64,000 bases of DNA, from positions 62,001 to 126,000 of the forward strand of contig NZ_JAJFZK010000002.1 of assembly GCF_020731355.1 (NCBI RefSeq), in the 5' to 3' direction. Under the pieces are notes generated by a model that saw nothing but the letters and a program-made list of their open reading frames with translations, had not been told where the DNA came from and did not search any database. This document shows, piece by piece, positions 45,629-54,475 of this stretch. Positions within the stretch are counted from its first letter, which is position 1. The number at the start of each line of letters is the position of its first letter. The position numbers were made by a program, and so were the translations under genes. The DNA comes from Bacillus sp. REN16 (GTDB taxonomy: Bacteria; Bacillota; Bacilli; Bacillales; Bacillaceae_L).

Positions 45629-47113
45629 CTACTCATCAATATCTTTTTTCTCCCTCGCCTTTTTAGCGTTAAAACGGTTTGTATCTGCCGGACGAACAAA
45701 AATCGGACGCTTGGATAGCAATGAATATGGCATCCGAACAAATGCATCTCTTAAATCACTTACCCGCAATGGGTAGATTGGTTCCAAAAATGGCCTGCCT
45801 AAGGATGTTAATCGAATTAAATGTGTCAAAAGAAAACAGAAACATAATACAATTCCTACTAATCCCCATAGCTGAGCTAAAAGAAGGAAAGGAAAACGAA
45901 TAAGGCGGATTGTGTTACCCATTGTATACACAGGTGTTGTAAATGATGCTAGTGCTGCAAGTGCAATCATAATGAGTAATACATTACTCGTAAGGCCTGC
46001 TTCAACAGATGCTGTTCCAATTACGATACCTCCCACGATACCGATTGTTTGGCCAACCTTGGCAGGCAGTCTTGCTCCTGCCTCACGAAGCAGTTCAATT
46101 GTTATTTCCAGAAATATGGCTTCTAGAATCGGCGGCAACGGAACTTCCCGTCTTGAGATTACCAAGGTGGCTAACAGATCCCTAGGGATTAATTCATGAT
46201 GATAGGTAAGAACGGCAACATATATTGGCGTTATTAAGATCGAAAAAATAACGGCGAAAAGGCGAAGCATTCGAACAAATGATGCAATATACCAATTCAT
46301 GAAATAATCTTCAAACGATGAAAAAAACTCGACAAGGGTAGTAGGTGTGATCAATGCATGGGGTGATCCCTCAGATATCACAACGACCTTTCCCTCTACT
46401 AATACTGAAGCCGCTCTGTCAGGACGCTCCGTTTCAAGCAACTGTGGAAAAGGCGAGTTCTGATTATCAGCAATAATTTGAGCAATAAAGGAACTGTCAC
46501 TTATTTGATCGAATTCAATATCACTAATCCGCTGCATCACTGTTTGGACATTTTCCGGCTCGACGATGTCTTCTATGTAAAGAATGGCCACCTTTGTTCT
46601 CGTGACTTTTCCAACGGTTAATTCCTTAACTCGTAGTTCCGGCACAGGCAGTCGCTTTCGAAGCAAATTGATATTCGTATCGAGTGATTCAACAAATGCC
46701 TCTTTTGGTCCATTAACACTAAATTCGGTTAATGGGGGGCTCACTGATCTTTTTTCAAATTTCACTGCATCTACAAGTGCACAATAGCTGTCATGTTTGT
46801 GAAATTGAATCATGATACTGCCTTGTAAGAGCTTATCCTCTATTTCATTATTCTTGTTTGTAATGACAATCTCTTTATTCGGAAGAATTCCTTTAAGATC
46901 CCGTATGGAATGGATTTTCGCATATAGCAAATAAGGCAAAATTTGCTCATTGAGGGTTTGAGTATCAATAATATTGCGCTGATAACAAATCCAAAATGGG
47001 CGAATGGCTTGGTTATTAAAATGACAAATAAAGTCCGCTGATTTACGGAAGGTTTGATAGGTTTCCTCAGTTAATCGTGGTTTTTTATGCTCTTTTTTAA
47101 ACCAATTTGCCAT
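45629..47113 (-). CDS. gerA: Germinant receptor A subunit (GerAA family)
   Basis: The 494-residue protein has a soluble N-terminal domain of about 270 residues and a C-terminal domain with five to six helices. Family motifs are FPQLLETERPDRAASVLVEGKVVVISEGSPHA and REVPLPPILEAIFLEITIELLREAG followed by RLPAKVGQTIGIVGG. It is the first gene of operon 1, with AGAAGGAGAT upstream. A subunits form a nutrient-gated ion channel in the spore inner membrane. I could not place a sigma G promoter with confidence. Confidence 0.9.
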   Translation of the reverse strand: MANWFKKEHKKPRLTEETYQTFRKSADFICHFNNQAIRPFWICYQRNIIDTQTLNEQILPYLLYAKIHSIRDLKGILPNKEIVITNKNNEIEDKLLQGSIMIQFHKHDSYCALVDAVKFEKRSVSPPLTEFSVNGPKEAFVESLDTNINLLRKRLPVPELRVKELTVGKVTRTKVAILYIEDIVEPENVQTVMQRISDIEFDQISDSSFIAQIIADNQNSPFPQLLETERPDRAASVLVEGKVVVISEGSPHALITPTTLVEFFSSFEDYFMNWYIASFVRMLRLFAVIFSILITPIYVAVLTYHHELIPRDLLATLVISRREVPLPPILEAIFLEITIELLREAGARLPAKVGQTIGIVGGIVIGTASVEAGLTSNVLLIMIALAALASFTTPVYTMGNTIRLIRFPFLLLAQLWGLVGIVLCFCFLLTHLIRLTSLGRPFLEPIYPLRVSDLRDAFVRMPYSLLSKRPIFVRPADTNRFNAKKAREKKDIDE

Positions 47114-47292
47114 AATAATCTCCTTCTTATTTCCACATTGTCACTTTTCCCTTTAAGTTAGTTATTCCATGAAATGGTTGGAAATTATGCATAGATTTTC
47201 TACTTACCAAGAAATTATTGGAATGAAATTAAAGCATGAAAGAAGGCTGCGGGCAAGATACTAAAGAAAAAGTGTATGTTGAGGTGATATGG

Positions 47293-48666
47293 ATGTGGAA
47301 TAAAAAAAGAGCTGCTATTCTGGCGTTGGTCATTACAATTGGAATAACGCTTTTCGTTTCTTTATCTTTCTTTACGAATGAGGATAAGGCAAGTCCAAAA
47401 TCGTTTTCTTCTCCAAACAGTCCCTTACAAATAGGAAATGAATCGATTGATACGTCTCCTCAAATTATGAATGTGGACTCGATTAAACTATATAATAATG
47501 TTCAAAAAAAATTAGACAAACATGAAGAAATTGATGTGATTGATCATAACGGCAAAGACAAAAGCCATTATCATCATCACCAGGTCATTGTAGATTTTAA
47601 AAACCATTTAACACAAGCTGAAATTAAACAAATAGAAAAAGATATCGAAGGAAAGCTCCTACGGAAGCTTGATTCCTCCTATATTTTTGAATCAGACAAC
47701 TTAAAAACACCTGAAATGATTTCGTATTTCGAAAAAAACAAAAATGTGGAATTTGCCGAGCCAAATTATCTGTTAATGCAAAACCAACAACACCCAAATG
47801 ACCTCTTATATAATGATTTTCAATGGAATTTGAGGATGATTGATTCGGAAAATGGCTGGGGAATTACTCAAGGTTCAGACAAGGTAAAAATCGCAATCGT
47901 TGATACTGGGGTGGACCTTGATCATCCTGACCTCGTTAACCGAATTACAGATGGCTATAACATTCTTAAAGACAATAATGTTCCTGATGATGACAATGGG
48001 CATGGTACACATGTCGCCGGGATTATTGCTTCCCAAACAAACAATTACGAAGGAACGGCAGGTATCACATGGTTTAACCCAATTATGCCTGTTAAAGTAA
48101 TGGGCTCTGATGGTTATGGATCCACCTTTGACATTGCGCGTGGAATCATTTGGGCAACCGATCATGGGGCAGATGTCATCAATCTTAGTCTTGGTAATTA
48201 CCAAGGATCAAAGATGTTAAAACAAGCAGTTGATTATGCATACAGACATGATGTTGTAATGGTTGCAGCATCAGGAAATGATAATTCAAGCCAGCCAAGT
48301 TTTCCATCTGCATATCCACAAGTATTAAGTGTGGCCGCAGTTGATTTAAACGGGGACAAAGCCGATTTTTCGAATTATGGAGATTATATCGATGTATCAG
48401 CACCAGGTGTGACGATACCAAGCACTTATATTGATGAACAATATGCTGCTTTATCAGGGACGTCGATGGCAGCACCACATGTTGCCGCTCTTGCCGGTTT
48501 AATGCGCTCTATCAACCCAAACCTTTCAAATAAAGACATTATGGATATAATCAAACGAACGAGTTTGGACCTTGGGAAAACAGGGAAGGATATTTATTTT
48601 GGGGAAGGACTTATTGATATTGTCCAGGCATTAAATCAAGCAAAGCAAGGAACGGCTTCTAAGTAA
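47293..48666 (+). CDS. Subtilisin-family serine protease (S8) with propeptide
   Basis: The ATG at 47293 follows TTGAGGTGAT; the product is 457 residues. It has an N-terminal hydrophobic helix (AAILALVITIGITLFVSLSFF), a histidine-rich stretch HYHHHQVIVDF, and an I9-type prodomain to about residue 165. The catalytic triad is Asp in AIVDTGVDLDHPDL, His in NGHGTHVAGIIAS and Ser in LSGTSMAAPHVAALAG, all intact; the oxyanion Asn is in AASGNDN. It is secreted or anchored. It has its own terminator and is unrelated in strand to the ger operon. Confidence 0.92.
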   Translation: MWNKKRAAILALVITIGITLFVSLSFFTNEDKASPKSFSSPNSPLQIGNESIDTSPQIMNVDSIKLYNNVQKKLDKHEEIDVIDHNGKDKSHYHHHQVIVDFKNHLTQAEIKQIEKDIEGKLLRKLDSSYIFESDNLKTPEMISYFEKNKNVEFAEPNYLLMQNQQHPNDLLYNDFQWNLRMIDSENGWGITQGSDKVKIAIVDTGVDLDHPDLVNRITDGYNILKDNNVPDDDNGHGTHVAGIIASQTNNYEGTAGITWFNPIMPVKVMGSDGYGSTFDIARGIIWATDHGADVINLSLGNYQGSKMLKQAVDYAYRHDVVMVAASGNDNSSQPSFPSAYPQVLSVAAVDLNGDKADFSNYGDYIDVSAPGVTIPSTYIDEQYAALSGTSMAAPHVAALAGLMRSINPNLSNKDIMDIIKRTSLDLGKTGKDIYFGEGLIDIVQALNQAKQGTASK

Positions 48667-48692
48667 AAAAGTGGGCAGCTCCCACTTTTTTA
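48665..48692 (+). terminator. Terminator of the subtilisin-like gene
   Basis: AAAAAAGTGGG, CAGCT, CCCACTTTTTT directly after the stop codon. Confidence 0.9.
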
Positions 48693-48778
48693 TTTTCCAA
48701 TTCATATTCCATTTGAATCTGGAAAGGATAAAAATGAAATTGGCAAAAATGTAGATTTCGTTGATAGGAGGAAGGAAA

Positions 48779-50473
48779 TTGGCTAATACTGGAACTCTAC
48801 AACGAAGCGAATATCGTCTCATTATCATCGCATTTTTACTTATCGTCCTTTTTGTTTCTCCTTATTTTATTCTTGGAGAGAATGCTCATTTACGAGTGCA
48901 CGACAATTTGGATTCGAATCTTGCCTGGTATAGAGTTTTAGCCCAAAGCAATCAAATACTTGGAGCGGTTGATGCAACCATCCCTCAAATTATAAATGGA
49001 CATCTCGGAAGGGGTGCCTTTGGTACGGAATTTAGTGGGATTGTTTGGCTGCATATCTTTTTTCCACCAATGGTCGCTTATGGATTAAGCCAATTGATCA
49101 CACGGATCTTCGCGTTTCTCGGAATGTACTTGTTATTAAAAAAACATTTTCTTCCGCATAATGAATGGTCTTGGATTCGTGTCGGAGTTTCATTAGCTTT
49201 TGCACTGACACCTTTTTGGCCCTCAGGAATGCTGAGTACGCTTGGAATGCCGTTGGCACTATGGGCACTGCTGAATATCCGCGCGGGTGAGAAGTCATGG
49301 CTGAACTGGTTAACACTGACCTTACTTCCACTCTATTCAAGTATCGTTCTTGGTTTTTTCTTTTTTATAAGCGCGATGGGGATCTTTTGGTTCGTTGATT
49401 GTGTACGCGGAAAGGGCTGGAATCTTCGCTTTTTATGGGCACTTCTTTATTTCACCTTGATTTTTATGGTGGTTGAATACCGACTTGTGTACTCCTTTCT
49501 GTTTATGGATGAACCAAATAGTCGTGATGAATATTTTCATGCTCGCTTATCATTCCTGCGTGCCTTACGACTTACATTAAAAAATTATGTAATGGGTCAC
49601 ACCCATGTAATGAGTGTTCATGGCTTAATTATTTTGCCTGTCAGCTTACTAGCCCTTAATATTGTAATTGTAAAGAAAAAGTGGAAACAAGAGAAGGCCT
49701 TTCTCTTTCTACATATTCTAAATGCCGTTTTGTCGATTTGGTATGCTTTTTGGTTTTATAAAGGCTGGTTACCTATAACAGAACGGTTTCATTTTTTAAA
49801 TACGTTTAATTTTGCAAGGTACCATTTTCTTAGGCCAATGGTGTTATATGTGTTATTTGCTATTTCCTTAAAAATCTTATGGGAGTACAGGAGAGGCTGG
49901 AAGCGATTTAGTATATTGTTCCTGGCTGCACAATTAATGGTTGTTGCCTCGTTTAATGAAGAAATCATCTATAAAACGAAGCCATCCTTTCAGCAGTTTT
50001 TTGCCGAAAAACAGTTTAAAGATATCGAAACCTATATCGGATTGCCACAAGAGGAGTACCGTGTTGCTAGTATTGGCCTCCATCCTGCTATCGCACAATT
50101 TAACGGATTTTACACTCTTGACACCTACAATAATTTTTATCCCCTTACCTATAAGTATCAGTTTCGTGAAATTATCGCGAAGGAATTGAGGAAGGATAAA
50201 AAACTACGACGATACTTCGATGAATGGGGTGGCCGCTGTTACATCTTTTTAGATGAGCTTGGCAAACACTATATGTTCAAAAAGACCTCAAAAAAACAAA
50301 TTAAAAAAATGGAACTGAATACACAAGCTTTTTACGATATGGGTGGACGCTATATTTTATCATCCTTACCTATCAAAAATGCAGCGAAAAATAATCTCGA
50401 ACTCGAGCAAACCTTCGATTCACCAGAATCGGCATGGAAGATTTACTTATATCGAGTATCACTTTCCCAATAA
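48779..50473 (+). CDS. DUF6044 (YkoS-like) polytopic membrane protein
   Basis: The start is the TTG at 48779, four bases after AGGAGGAAGG. The 564-residue protein has about ten to twelve membrane helices (from LIIIAFLLIVLFVSPYFIL to MVLYVLFAISLKILW), an early extracytoplasmic segment DNLDSNLAWYRVLAQ and a C-terminal soluble domain. This resembles B. subtilis YkoS, which lies next to the YkoT glycosyltransferase. A lipid-linked glycosyltransferase or flippase-like role is inferred from its neighbours. Confidence 0.72.
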   Translation: MANTGTLQRSEYRLIIIAFLLIVLFVSPYFILGENAHLRVHDNLDSNLAWYRVLAQSNQILGAVDATIPQIINGHLGRGAFGTEFSGIVWLHIFFPPMVAYGLSQLITRIFAFLGMYLLLKKHFLPHNEWSWIRVGVSLAFALTPFWPSGMLSTLGMPLALWALLNIRAGEKSWLNWLTLTLLPLYSSIVLGFFFFISAMGIFWFVDCVRGKGWNLRFLWALLYFTLIFMVVEYRLVYSFLFMDEPNSRDEYFHARLSFLRALRLTLKNYVMGHTHVMSVHGLIILPVSLLALNIVIVKKKWKQEKAFLFLHILNAVLSIWYAFWFYKGWLPITERFHFLNTFNFARYHFLRPMVLYVLFAISLKILWEYRRGWKRFSILFLAAQLMVVASFNEEIIYKTKPSFQQFFAEKQFKDIETYIGLPQEEYRVASIGLHPAIAQFNGFYTLDTYNNFYPLTYKYQFREIIAKELRKDKKLRRYFDEWGGRCYIFLDELGKHYMFKKTSKKQIKKMELNTQAFYDMGGRYILSSLPIKNAAKNNLELEQTFDSPESAWKIYLYRVSLSQ

Positions 50474-50493
50474 AATGTCTGGGGGGATTCAAC

Positions 50494-51525
50494 ATGAATG
50501 CACCAACACTAACCATCGTCGTCCCTTGCTACAATGAAGAAGAAGTGCTTCCGGAAACGTTGAAGCAGCTTCGAACCCTTTTAGATGAGCTAATAACAGA
50601 CAATCTCGTTTCCGAAAAAAGCAGACTCTTGTTTGTAGATGATGGCAGCAAGGATCAAACTTGGTCCATTATTTATAAGAGAGGACTTGAAGATCATAAG
50701 ATTAAAGGGCTAAAGCTTGCGCGAAATGTAGGCCATCAAAACGCATTACTAGCTGGACTATTTGCGGCAAAACGCGGTTCTGATTGTCTTGTAACAATCG
50801 ATGCAGATTTGCAGGATGATATTTCGGTCATTCGCGAATTTCTGAATCGTCATTCTGAAGGATATGATGTCGTATATGGTGTCCGAAAAGAACGAAACAC
50901 TGATACCCTTTTTAAAAAACATACCGCACAAGGCTTTTATAAATTGATGCAGTTCATGGGTGTGAACCTCGTTTATAATCATGCTGATTACCGGTTAATG
51001 AGTAAACGGGCAGTTGAAGCACTGGAACAATTTGATGAGAGCAATCTCTTTTTACGCGGGGTTGTTCCGCTTGTAGGTTTTCAGTCGGCACCTGTATTTT
51101 ATGATCGTAAGGAACGTATGGCCGGAGAGACTAAATACCCATTACGGAAAATGCTTTCGTTTGCCCTTGATGGAATTACATCCTTTAGTGTGACACCGAT
51201 TCGCTTCATTTCTTTGATCGGGTTACTCTCCTTTCTTGTTAGCCTACTATTTGGAGGATACTTTTTATACTTAAAATTTAGTGGACAAACGCAAACAGGT
51301 TGGACTTCAATGATTACATCAATTTGGTTAATTGGTGGGCTGCAATTGATTGCATTGGGGTTTATCGGTGAGTATATCGGGAAGATTTATAAAGAGACGA
51401 AGCGACGGCCAAAGTATGTTGTCGATATTGATACCTTTAATCTTGCGGTTCCGGGGGAACAGCCTTTTGCCCAGGAAGAGGGTGAACTTTCGATTGATTA
51501 CAGCCCACTTTCCGAAACCAACTGA
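50494..51525 (+). CDS. Family 2 glycosyltransferase, polyprenyl-phosphate type (GtrB/YkoT-like)
   Basis: The ATG at 50494 follows GGGGGGAT; the frame is open 60 bases further upstream inside the previous gene. The 343-residue protein has the GT-A fold: LTIVVPCYNEEEVLPETL, LLFVDDGSKDQTW, ARNVGHQNALLAGL and the metal-binding DADLQDD. Two C-terminal helices (FISLIGLLSFLVSLLFGGYFL and MITSIWLIGGLQLIALGFIGEYIG) anchor it. It should load undecaprenyl phosphate with a sugar. The gene lies 20 bases after the DUF6044 gene and overlaps the next gene. Confidence 0.9.
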   Translation: MNAPTLTIVVPCYNEEEVLPETLKQLRTLLDELITDNLVSEKSRLLFVDDGSKDQTWSIIYKRGLEDHKIKGLKLARNVGHQNALLAGLFAAKRGSDCLVTIDADLQDDISVIREFLNRHSEGYDVVYGVRKERNTDTLFKKHTAQGFYKLMQFMGVNLVYNHADYRLMSKRAVEALEQFDESNLFLRGVVPLVGFQSAPVFYDRKERMAGETKYPLRKMLSFALDGITSFSVTPIRFISLIGLLSFLVSLLFGGYFLYLKFSGQTQTGWTSMITSIWLIGGLQLIALGFIGEYIGKIYKETKRRPKYVVDIDTFNLAVPGEQPFAQEEGELSIDYSPLSETN

Positions 51526-51907
51526 CACATTTTTCCGGTTTTTACTTATAGGATTAGTGAACACACTTGTTGGACTTTCAAGTATATTTTTGCTGCTGCA
51601 TGCGGTCGGTCTCTCCTATTGGCTATCGACTTTTCTTGGTAATGCGATCGGTGCGACTGTCAGTTATGTGTTGAATAGACAGTTTACCTTTAGTAGTAAG
51701 GTCTCAGCAGGGAGAAGTATTCCTTTGTTTGTTGTAGTGATTTTAGGCAGTTATTTTCTTGCTTTTTCTATAAGTAAAATGGCAGCAGATTGGGTTTTGA
51801 CGGAATACACAAATGGGTTTGCCGTTTTACTTGGGACTGTCCTTTATACAATTATGAACTATCTCGGACAGAAATATATTGTGTTTCCACACAAAAAAGC
51901 ACTTTGA
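51494..51907 (+). CDS. GtrA-family membrane protein (sugar-lipid flippase candidate)
   Basis: The start is the TTG at 51494, six bases after GAGGGTGAAC; it lies inside the end of the glycosyltransferase gene (32-base overlap). The 137-residue protein begins MITAHFPKPTDTFFRFLLIG and has four helices with LVNTLVGLSSIFLLL, NAIGATVSYVLNRQFTF and MNYLGQKYIVF, all GtrA-family. It would flip the sugar-lipid made by the preceding enzyme. The three genes form one cassette. Confidence 0.85.
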   Translation: MITAHFPKPTDTFFRFLLIGLVNTLVGLSSIFLLLHAVGLSYWLSTFLGNAIGATVSYVLNRQFTFSSKVSAGRSIPLFVVVILGSYFLAFSISKMAADWVLTEYTNGFAVLLGTVLYTIMNYLGQKYIVFPHKKAL

Positions 51908-51923
51908 TCAAGTGCTTTTTTTC
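51892..51923. terminator. Bidirectional terminator between the glycosylation cassette and the carboxypeptidase gene
   Basis: AAAAAAGCACTT, short loop, AAGTGCTTTTTTT. Confidence 0.88.
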
Positions 51924-53083
51924 ATGTTTTTTATTGTTTTTTGAAGGTAGACAATGCCTACACCCAAAAATACGAACATAAGAATTGCTGGTATATGATT
52001 CTTTTTAGCAAGGTCAACCGGATTTATTTCAGCACGTGTTCCCTCTAGTTCCTTCGGAATATCCATTTTGAGCTGAGTCGACGCAAGCTTTCGACCATCA
52101 TCTCCAAGTACTCGAAGAACTCCTTGGTCATTCATTGTCACCTGAACCGATTCATTTTTCTTAAGTGTGTATTTAAGTGGTTTGTTCAAATGATAGCTTT
52201 CATTCTGTTCACCGAAAAACTTCTCGTTTGTGGCTACCTCTGCCACCTCAAAATTGTCAAAGCCATAGTCTAATAGGGCAACTGTATCCTCATATGCATA
52301 TTCATTGCGATCTGCTTTTAAAACAATGGCAATCAAAGACAACTCCCCTTGTTCAGCAGAGGTTGAAAGGGTGTAACGCGATTCTTGAACAAAACCGGTC
52401 TTCCCGCCAGTAATCCCTTCATATGGGATTTCACCCCTTAGCAACAGATGGTGGCTAAAAAGGGTTGTATCCCATGATTCCCCATCCCATGCCAATTCCT
52501 TCGTTCCAAAAATCTCACGGAAAATAGGATTCTTTAACGCATATTTCGTTATTAACGCAAGATCATTTGCGGTTGTGTAGTGGTTTTCATCAAAGAGTCC
52601 ATGTGGATTTGTAAAATGAGTTTGTTCCACACCAATTTTTTCTTTTAAATATTGATTAAGCGATTTTGCAAATGACCGGGTATTCCCATTCAGATGCTCC
52701 GCAATCGCAACCCCGGCATCGTTTCCTGAATTAATCAATAAGCCTTGAATCAAATGTTTTAACGTGACCTGTTCCCCCTCTTCCAGGTAAACACGTGTAC
52801 CTTCCGTTTCATAGGCTTTTGCACTTACCGAAACGACATCATCTAAATTTCCATTTTCTATCGCATATATAGCAGTTGCCATTTTCGTTAAACTTGCCGG
52901 ATACAATTGTGTATGACTATTTTTCTCATATAGAACGGAACCAGTATTCGCATCTAATAAAATGACTGCTTCACTCTTAATCGCAGGTGCTCCGTTTGTT
53001 TTAGCACTCTCTGCAAAAGCTTTAAAAGGTGCAAGTGAAGTCATCAGAAATACTAGAATCAAACCTAAACAAAGCTGCTTCAT
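51908..53083 (-). CDS. D-alanyl-D-alanine carboxypeptidase (DacF/DacA type, S11)
   Basis: The ATG at 53083 follows GGGAGAAGTG; the product is 391 residues. Signal peptide MKQLCLGLILVFLMTSLAPF with cleavage after AFA. Penicillin-binding motifs: PASLTKMAT (S-x2-K) near residue 65, INSGNDAG (S-x-N) near 120, GGKTGF (K-T-G) near 225, and the S11 C-terminal beta domain (PBP5_C) follows. The tail IPAILMFVFLGVGIVYLQ is a membrane anchor. It trims pentapeptides in peptidoglycan. Whether it is the vegetative or the sporulation enzyme cannot be told. Confidence 0.92.
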   Translation of the reverse strand: MKQLCLGLILVFLMTSLAPFKAFAESAKTNGAPAIKSEAVILLDANTGSVLYEKNSHTQLYPASLTKMATAIYAIENGNLDDVVSVSAKAYETEGTRVYLEEGEQVTLKHLIQGLLINSGNDAGVAIAEHLNGNTRSFAKSLNQYLKEKIGVEQTHFTNPHGLFDENHYTTANDLALITKYALKNPIFREIFGTKELAWDGESWDTTLFSHHLLLRGEIPYEGITGGKTGFVQESRYTLSTSAEQGELSLIAIVLKADRNEYAYEDTVALLDYGFDNFEVAEVATNEKFFGEQNESYHLNKPLKYTLKKNESVQVTMNDQGVLRVLGDDGRKLASTQLKMDIPKELEGTRAEINPVDLAKKNHIPAILMFVFLGVGIVYLQKTIKNMKKST

Positions 53084-53099
53084 TTCACTTCTCCCTTTG

Positions 53100-53178
53100 G
53101 CACACAGGGACCCGCTCCCTTGTCCCATCCATATTTTATATGTTAAGCGGGACAAGACACCTGTCCCCCTCGTCCCAC
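53100..53178. repeat. GGGACA-type inverted-repeat patch upstream of the carboxypeptidase gene
   Basis: Three GGGAC or GTCCC-type motifs: GGGACCCGCTCCCTTGTCCC near 53108-53127, then GCGGGACAAGACACCTGTCCCC near 53150-53171, and CTCGTCCCA. GGGACA and TGTCCC pair as a hairpin. Similar GGGACAAGG...CCTTGTCCC patches are, as I recall, common between genes in Bacillaceae. Confidence 0.5.
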
Positions 53179-53237
53179 GATTTTACAATTACAGATATTC
53201 GTATGTCAAATCAGTTTTGTGACTGACAAAAAGAAAA

Positions 53238-53354
53238 GCGCAAGGTGCCCGTACATCGGCGACAAGCACAAGACAAGCGCTGACAGAAGGCGATGTTTGC
53301 CTTTCAGAAGCGATTGACTTGTGACCTCGAGCCGATGGCACCTGGAGCTAGACA
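53238..53354. repeat. Structured interspersed repeat, copy B
   Basis: The relative of 22730-22844, with the same boundaries GCGCAAGG and GGAGCTAGACA. Stems: AGGTGCC (53243-53249) with GGCACCT (53337-53343); ATCGGC (53255-53260) with GCCGAT (53331-53336); CACAAG (53267-53272) with CTTGTG (53318-53323); CGCT with AGCG; AAGGC (53287-53291) with GCCTT (53299-53303) around a seven-base loop. Three pairs are changed on both sides compared with copy A. Confidence 0.85.
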
Positions 53355-53390
53355 GAAAAAAGACGTTGGCGTTGTTTTGCCAAACGTCTG
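53354..53390 (-). terminator. Terminator of the ASCH gene
   Basis: AGACGTTGGC (53361-53370) pairs with GCCAAACGTCT (53379-53389) with one bulge, followed on the minus strand by TTTTTT. It abuts the structured repeat copy B. Confidence 0.8.
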
Positions 53391-53398
53391 CTTGTTCC

Positions 53399-54112
53399 TT
53401 ATTTATGATAGGTGTATACGGAACTCCATTCGTGGATGATATTTGTTGCCAAAAAGGCTTCTTTCGCATATTTTTCCGCTTTTTTCATGAGTTCTTTTTC
53501 ATCTATCTTTCCCTCATAGTCGGGGTTCACTTTATAAAACATGAAGGTGTTTGCCTCACTTTGACGAAACCGAACAAATGCCACAAAATCCTTCTCTTTA
53601 TAAACGGCATAAAAATAATCGGTTGCCTGTTCAAACAACTCAAACTCGGTCCAATTTCTAACCTTGTATCCTTCCGCTTCCGTTATTGGAACCAGGTGCA
53701 AATCTATGTTAACATCTGTAAAAATGTCTGTAACCTTGAAATGCTCCACTACAATAATAGTATCTTCATTTAGCTCAAACCCGTCATTATACAAAGGCTT
53801 CTCCCAGCTAAAAATATGATCCTCGATAAATTCATCTAAAGTCGAATTCTCACCATTTGCTATTCGTTCTCCCACTTCACCTTGAATTTCACCAAATCGA
53901 ATTTCATAAAAATCGGTAATTTGGATGTTTGCTTTATACTCATTACGCTTAGTAAATACCTGAATGATATCGCCAGCTTCACTTTTTTCCTCGCTTGGCA
54001 ATAAATCATACCAAACCTTTGGAGTACAGGTAACAGTCTTCACACCACGCAGTACTTCTTCTAGCAGTCTTTCATCATATTCATCACGACCCCAAAAGTC
54101 GATTCGTTTCAT
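53399..54112 (-). CDS. ASCH-domain protein with a C-terminal extension
   Basis: The 237-residue protein begins MKRIDFWGRDEYDERLLEEV. The first ~130 residues look like an ASCH fold (GVKTVTCTPKVWYDLLP, then GDIIQVFTKRNEYKANIQITD, with the acidic EFIEDHIFSWEKPL region). ASCH domains resemble PUA domains and are thought to bind RNA or modified nucleosides. The remaining ~100 residues (NIDLHLVPITEAEGYKVRNW onward) I do not recognise. It starts at ATG 54112 and stands alone. Confidence 0.62.
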   Translation of the reverse strand: MKRIDFWGRDEYDERLLEEVLRGVKTVTCTPKVWYDLLPSEEKSEAGDIIQVFTKRNEYKANIQITDFYEIRFGEIQGEVGERIANGENSTLDEFIEDHIFSWEKPLYNDGFELNEDTIIVVEHFKVTDIFTDVNIDLHLVPITEAEGYKVRNWTEFELFEQATDYFYAVYKEKDFVAFVRFRQSEANTFMFYKVNPDYEGKIDEKELMKKAEKYAKEAFLATNIIHEWSSVYTYHK

Positions 54113-54284
54113 TCAAATCACCTCTTCCTACTACTTGAATTATATAATGGATGCTTTGAAATGAACAACAAAAAACTTAGTGGTCATCGTGGTTATTGGC
54201 TAATTTTCCTATTTATAGTCTTCGCATAAAAGTTCGGTTACATCTAATACTACGAATGAAGTACTAAGAATGGAGATGAAGAAA

Positions 54285-54434
54285 TTGGGTAGAATTAAAC
54301 GTGGAAATGCAAATGCACAGCGCAATAATAATGTGAAAAAAGGAAACAGAATCAGTGAAGAACTCGTTGAGTTTGCTTCCTATACAGAGGTAGAAGCAGA
54401 AAAACAAAACGTTCAAAAGAAGAAAAAGAAATAG
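54285..54434 (+). CDS. Small basic protein of unknown function
   Basis: The 49-residue frame starts at TTG 54285, nine bases after GGAG; the ATG at 54276 adjoins GGAG and is less likely. The product begins MGRIKRGNANAQRNNNVKKG, has the acidic segment EELVEFASYTEVEAEKQ and ends in a lysine run. The charge pattern and strong downstream hairpin support a real gene. I do not recognise the family; its size and composition would fit a small spore protein. Confidence 0.5.
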   Translation: MGRIKRGNANAQRNNNVKKGNRISEELVEFASYTEVEAEKQNVQKKKKK

Positions 54435-54438
54435 GCAG

Positions 54439-54465
54439 TTTGGCCAAGGCTGAGCCTTGGCCACT
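54439..54465. terminator. Hairpin between convergent genes
   Basis: TGGCCAAGGC (54441-54450), TGA, GCCTTGGCCA (54454-54463). The stem is very stable but the following T run is weak. Confidence 0.65.
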
Positions 54466-54475
54466 ACTATCTGGC

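Noticed and set aside
54163-54231. 22-codon hydrophobic frame (MNNKKLSGHRGYWLIFLFIV...)
   Set aside because: No convincing ribosome binding site or terminator; could be a small membrane peptide, but evidence is too thin.
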